DNA from: Physocladia obscura
Taxonomy: Eukaryota > Chytridiomycota > Chytridiomycetes > Chytridiales > Chytriomycetaceae
Reading direction: 5' to 3'
NCBI GenBank assembly: GCA_027596945.1
Contig: JADGJH010000913.1
Span: forward strand, 1,788-13,220
Length of the DNA: 11,433 nucleotides
The notes beneath the pieces were generated by a model, which had not been told where the DNA came from, did no database searches, and saw only the letters and a program-made list of their open reading frames with translations. Below are positions 9,030 to 11,433 of the stretch, piece by piece (positions within the stretch are counted from its first letter, which is position 1; each line of letters opens with the position of its first letter). Both the position numbers and the translations under genes were made by a program.

Positions 9030-9290
9030 TACAATATCTTATCTTCAAAGCAAGTTTTATATTACATTGGCAGCATGAACAAAAAAGATTTTTGAATGCT
9101 GAGTCAGACTGGACTGTTTTTTTTTTCAGTGGATAGACACAAGTGCCACTTGGGTTTGGCTTGCAAGCAATATTCTGAAAAACTTGCATACAATACAACT
9201 TTTGAAAGTGAAATTCATGTGCTTTTGCTGGAAAAAGTCTGCTATCTTGTACAAGGTCTTTGCAATGAGTATTTGAAGATTGATAAAACA
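9030..9290 (+). pseudogene. Copia RNase H remnant
   Basis: LSSKQVLYYIGSMNKKDF (about 9038-9093) fits the aLkRvLrYikGT block. NAESDWT (9095-9115) fits the sDaDWag block carrying an RNase H catalytic aspartate. After a T-run and frameshift, VDRHK (9129) fits DRkSTsG. Then KQYSEKLAYNTTFESEIHVL fits SKKQ..VALSTTEaEyxAL, with the acidic FESE residue in place, and QGLCNEYLKI fits lrgLL.ELgi. About ten family residues are missing between DRHK and KQ. The remnant is cut by at least one stop (9091-9093) and one frameshift. Confidence 0.78.
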
Positions 9291-9300
9291 TCACAGAAAC

Positions 9301-10078
9301 TTCATTTGCTGTCTTGTCTGCCCTACCATTTTTGCATTTGGGGGGGTCTTGGACATTATATTTTGTTGAAACTCTGGAGCATATGAATGGGCATGTGCAA
9401 AAGTCACTTTTTTATTCTAATTGGCATCAACCATCACAAGATGTTGCTTAATGTTTTGATATGCAAGAGTCTATAATTTCTTTTGTACATAATGATATGG
9501 GAAGCAGTGGTGAACTTACTGTAATTACAAATTCACCAGAAGCTTAAAAAGCTTTAAATTTGGCAAAGGCTCTTCAAAAATTTTCTTGCAGATGTGCAGT
9601 CGGATTGCTTAATTTTTTTGAGAACTGGACAAATATTGAGCTTACAGCTGATATAAGGACTATTTATGGAAATTTGTAATAAAAGAATTGGTGCTAACTG
9701 GAACTATAAATTTTTGGAGTCTTTCTGTTATTTGCATTGATAGCTTGAATGATGCAGCTGTTTATCATGATAGTGATAATTTTTTTGAATATCATTTTTC
9801 AGCATGTTCAACAATAAGTTTAGTTTTCTTTCCATTTTCACATGAATTTGCAGAAGCTCAAGGCAAACTAATTGGCCTTATTGACTTATAGTCCTTTCAA
9901 TTACTTTTATGCACAAAAAAAATTAGAAATCTTACATTCATCATTCTTGAACAAATACATGGTTTGTATAGTTGGCTACCTGTATTCTATGAATGTAAAC
10001 TTGGAGTTGATTAACTTTCACGATTTTTTGAATTTTTTCTCAGCAAAACAAAAAAATTCAAGCAATAATAATAATTAG
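9301..10078 (+). other. Unexplained tail of the CpG-poor zone with ghost reading frames
   Basis: At 9422-9679 one frame is nearly open, broken by a stop at 9449-9451, another at 9545-9547, and a double TAA at 9677-9682. Its translation includes GSSGELTVITNSPEA, KALNLAKALQKFSCR, CAVGLLNFFENWT and NIELTADIRTIYGNL, which has the look of a real helical protein. A second frame at 9691-9891 is open and includes INFWSLSVICIDSLNDAAVY and a Phe-rich tract. I cannot link either to a family. They may be the 3' part of the copia element, a second element, or a decayed host gene. Confidence 0.35.
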
Positions 10079-10146
10079 TATTTAAATTATATACTTTCAG
10101 TTGAATAATTTATTTTGCATGACGTGGAGTTTGTCAAATTGGATTT

Positions 10147-10347
10147 TCAAATATGGGCTAATTTTCGGCTGGATTGTGTTTGCGAAAAATACTTCAAAAA
10201 TTGTCGTACAAAAATGTTAGTGCAAAAATCGGCCAGTTTATTCCCTTTGGTGTAAGGCACGGTGGAATTTGTATCCTCGCAGCTTGTCAGTAATTCTTCG
10301 AGCTCTGGCGTTTCGTTGCCGATTATTTTGGCCATTGTTTTTAGCAT
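10147..10347 (-). CDS. Doubtful small ORF, 66 residues
   Basis: A minus-strand ATG at 10347 opens 66 codons to a TGA at 10147-10149. The product starts MLKTMAKIIGNETPELEELLTS, then a polar stretch (CEDTNSTVPYTKGNKLADF), and ends with a basic tail. It lies in an island with normal CpG next to the CpG desert, which gives weak support for coding. It could be an exon of a longer gene or a gene fragment. I recognise no motif, and a plus-strand frame at 10269-10472 overlaps it, hydrophobic but opened from a non-ATG codon. Confidence 0.25.
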   Translation of the reverse strand: MLKTMAKIIGNETPELEELLTSCEDTNSTVPYTKGNKLADFCTNIFVRQFLKYFSQTQSSRKLAHI

Positions 10348-10362
10348 TGTTTTTTTTACCAC

Positions 10363-10793
10363 AGCTGGTGTGGCAGTACGTAGATTTTACCAAAATCTCA
10401 AAGTTCCTGATAATTAGTATGCTTTTCTTGTTTTCTTTATTCGCTCTGACAAAAACACAAACCAAAAATTAACCTCAAGTATTCCACTCCAGAAATATGA
10501 AAATCAATCTTATAATTCAACGAGCCATCTTTACAATACAACGGGAACAATCTCCTTTCAATTGACAGGACAAGTTTAAGGAAATATTCTCCCTCAGCCA
10601 CTGAAATTGCGCCGAGAAAACACCCCTCAATATTCAGAATTAAGGGAGAACTTTAAATTTTACTAGGTGGGATAGAACAAATATAATTGCAGACTCAATT
10701 TTTGATTCATAATAGCGGCAGAGTATTCCAGATGTTTTCATTTGTTTAATTTTAATTTCTTGTTTTCTTGTTTAAACTTCTGTGAATTTTTAA
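10363..10793. other. Upstream region of the right-hand gene
   Basis: AT-rich intergenic DNA. A pyrimidine-rich, mostly T stretch at about 10736-10790 directly precedes the start codon of the next gene and probably covers its transcription start and 5' UTR. No TATA box or known operator is obvious. Confidence 0.35.
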
Positions 10794-11433
10794 ATGAGTT
10801 TGCGAAAATTTTGGCAAAGAGTTGAAAAGCGACTTTTCGGCCGCCGCAACGACAATGATTCGAGGCCCAACACTACATTACTTCCATCTACAATCTCTAA
10901 TACAACCCCAAAAGTCTTGGATACGGAGCCAGAACCAGATCCATTATTGTCTGATTCTGCAATGGTTACAATTTTTGTTTCTTCTGCCGGAAGTGAAAGC
11001 GAGATGCAACGCCAAGACATGCATATCAATTCATTTGACGCAACTTCTTCGAAATCGACTGTGCAGAAAGCTCTGCTTATGAACCGTTACAGGTAACTCA
11101 TTGACTACCTCAAAAATTTTCTGAATCATGTTGATTGATTGCAGCTCAAATGACGAAAACAATGGTTCAATAAAACAATCCCAGGAAGTAAAAAAGTAAG
11201 TTTATTAACTGAATTTTTTTGAAAGAGTTATTTTGAACGTATTTAATTTTGATTAAACCAGGGAATCGAGTGCAGATGAAAAAATAAAACCTGAGATTAA
11301 CAGGGAGGATGAAACAACAGTCTTCGCTGTGAGTAAATTTTCGTACCTCTTTTTTCCCCTCATATACGATTTAAATAATAATGCGAAAATTCAGAACGCT
11401 GATATTATTGTTCCTGATGTGGAAGACTCTGGT
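10794..11433 (+). CDS. Unrecognised hydrophilic protein, first four exons (3' partial)
   Basis: Exons: 10794-11092, 11145-11195, 11262-11328, 11395-11433 (runs off the window). Introns are 52, 66 and 66 bp with GTAACT, GTAAGT and GTGAGT donors and CAG acceptors, and reading phase is kept across all three. The visible 152 residues start MSLRKFWQRVEKRLFGRR, a basic and possibly amphipathic helix that could bind membrane or act as a targeting segment. What follows is low-complexity, Ser/Thr/Asn/Glu-rich and probably disordered, with acidic runs (DTEPEPDPLLSD, REDETT, VPDVEDSG). Several Ser residues lie in acidic contexts. No domain is visible, so the functional part is likely downstream of the window. 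The start ATG is preceded by AAA, favourable at -3. Gene structure is well supported by the splice sites; function is unknown. Confidence 0.75.

Larger units (their letters stand above)
7840..9300 (+). mobile_element. Decayed Ty1/copia-type LTR retrotransposon, pol 3' part (RT and RNase H)
   Basis: Pieces of a copia pol appear in correct order but scattered over frames. LECICLKFGFDY (about 7857-7892) fits the GxxQ..GiDY block before the polymerase. APESYKSFSKHG (from 7969) fits PEGF. SLYAFYHSERG-stop-NKC fits SLYGLKQSGREWNKC, with TGG turned to TGA at 8062-8064. LLYVDYLVI (about 8164-8190) fits the catalytic YVDD. HFLCIHIE (8276-8299) fits FLGIHIE, and LSQTKYPQKILKDMDILGCDSKLT (8301-8370) fits the LSQ.kYi.kiL block. 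MPLSTGIKI (8544), KYLARESQSKFETPVAKI (about 8937-8990), the RNase H block SDWT..VDRHK..G and TTFESEIHVLLLEKVCYLVQGLCNE (about 9195-9270) follow. Gag, protease and integrase are not identified. No LTR pair, primer-binding site or polypurine tract was found, so the ends are approximate. Non-functional: several stops, frameshifts and a mutated active site. Confidence 0.82.
7611..10020. other. CpG-depleted block
   Basis: Reading every line of this stretch I find CpG only at 8743, 8752 and 9601. The block is about 2.4 kb and roughly one third G+C, so some tens would be expected by chance. TpG and CpA are conspicuously frequent. CpG returns to ordinary frequency by about 10120-10340, and the transporter gene on the left is rich in CpG. 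The block coincides with the copia relic plus its unexplained tail. Confidence 0.85.

Noticed and set aside
7125..10140. LTRs, primer-binding site and target-site duplication for the copia relic
   Set aside because: I searched by eye for paired terminal TG...CA repeats around the relic and found none; a self-alignment of the wider region would be needed.
1..11433. CRISPR arrays, rRNA, tRNA, bacterial operons
   Set aside because: No spaced direct repeats, rRNA-like sequence or tRNA cloverleaf was seen; split genes show eukaryotic organisation.

Overview
This is a eukaryotic nuclear window, most likely from a fungus. The genes are split by short introns (52-133 bp) with clear GTGAGT/GTAAGT-type donors and CAG or TAG acceptors. 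One gene is an AAAP amino-acid transporter of the kind common in fungi. Long AT-rich spacers separate the genes. An early-diverging (chytrid-like) fungus would fit, but I cannot prove the lineage from the sequence.

Layout. (1) 22-491 (+): last exon of a cysteine-containing protein with one membrane helix, cut by the window edge. (2) 969-2689 (-): a five-exon gene for a 462-residue DUF2235/Tle1-like alpha/beta hydrolase. I rebuilt it exon by exon; its first exon reads as a signal peptide. (3) 2690-5667: a 3 kb spacer holding a broken Rad23-type UBA domain (2972-3133), a GC-richer coding-like island of unclear strand (about 3876-4220), and otherwise AT-rich sequence. (4) 5668-7124 (+): a two-exon, 462-residue AAAP amino-acid transporter, complete. 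(5) About 7840-9300 (+), perhaps reaching 9900: a decayed Ty1/copia-type retroelement with recognisable reverse transcriptase and RNase H pieces, many frameshifts and stops, and no LTRs that I can find. (6) 10794-11433 (+): first four exons of an unrecognised hydrophilic protein running off the right edge.

The strongest base-composition signal is a CpG desert. Between 7611 and 10020 I count three CpG dinucleotides in about 2.4 kb, while sequence on either side has ordinary CpG. It covers the copia relic and its unexplained tail, as expected for repeat DNA that was cytosine-methylated and then decayed by deamination.

The genes do not look like one pathway. The window reads as ordinary gene-sparse chromosome with housekeeping or accessory genes separated by relics. 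I see no convincing new multi-gene system. The items most worth following are the apparently secreted Tle1-like hydrolase, the CpG desert, the Rad23 fossil, and the open frame at 8544-9029 inside the retroelement relic.
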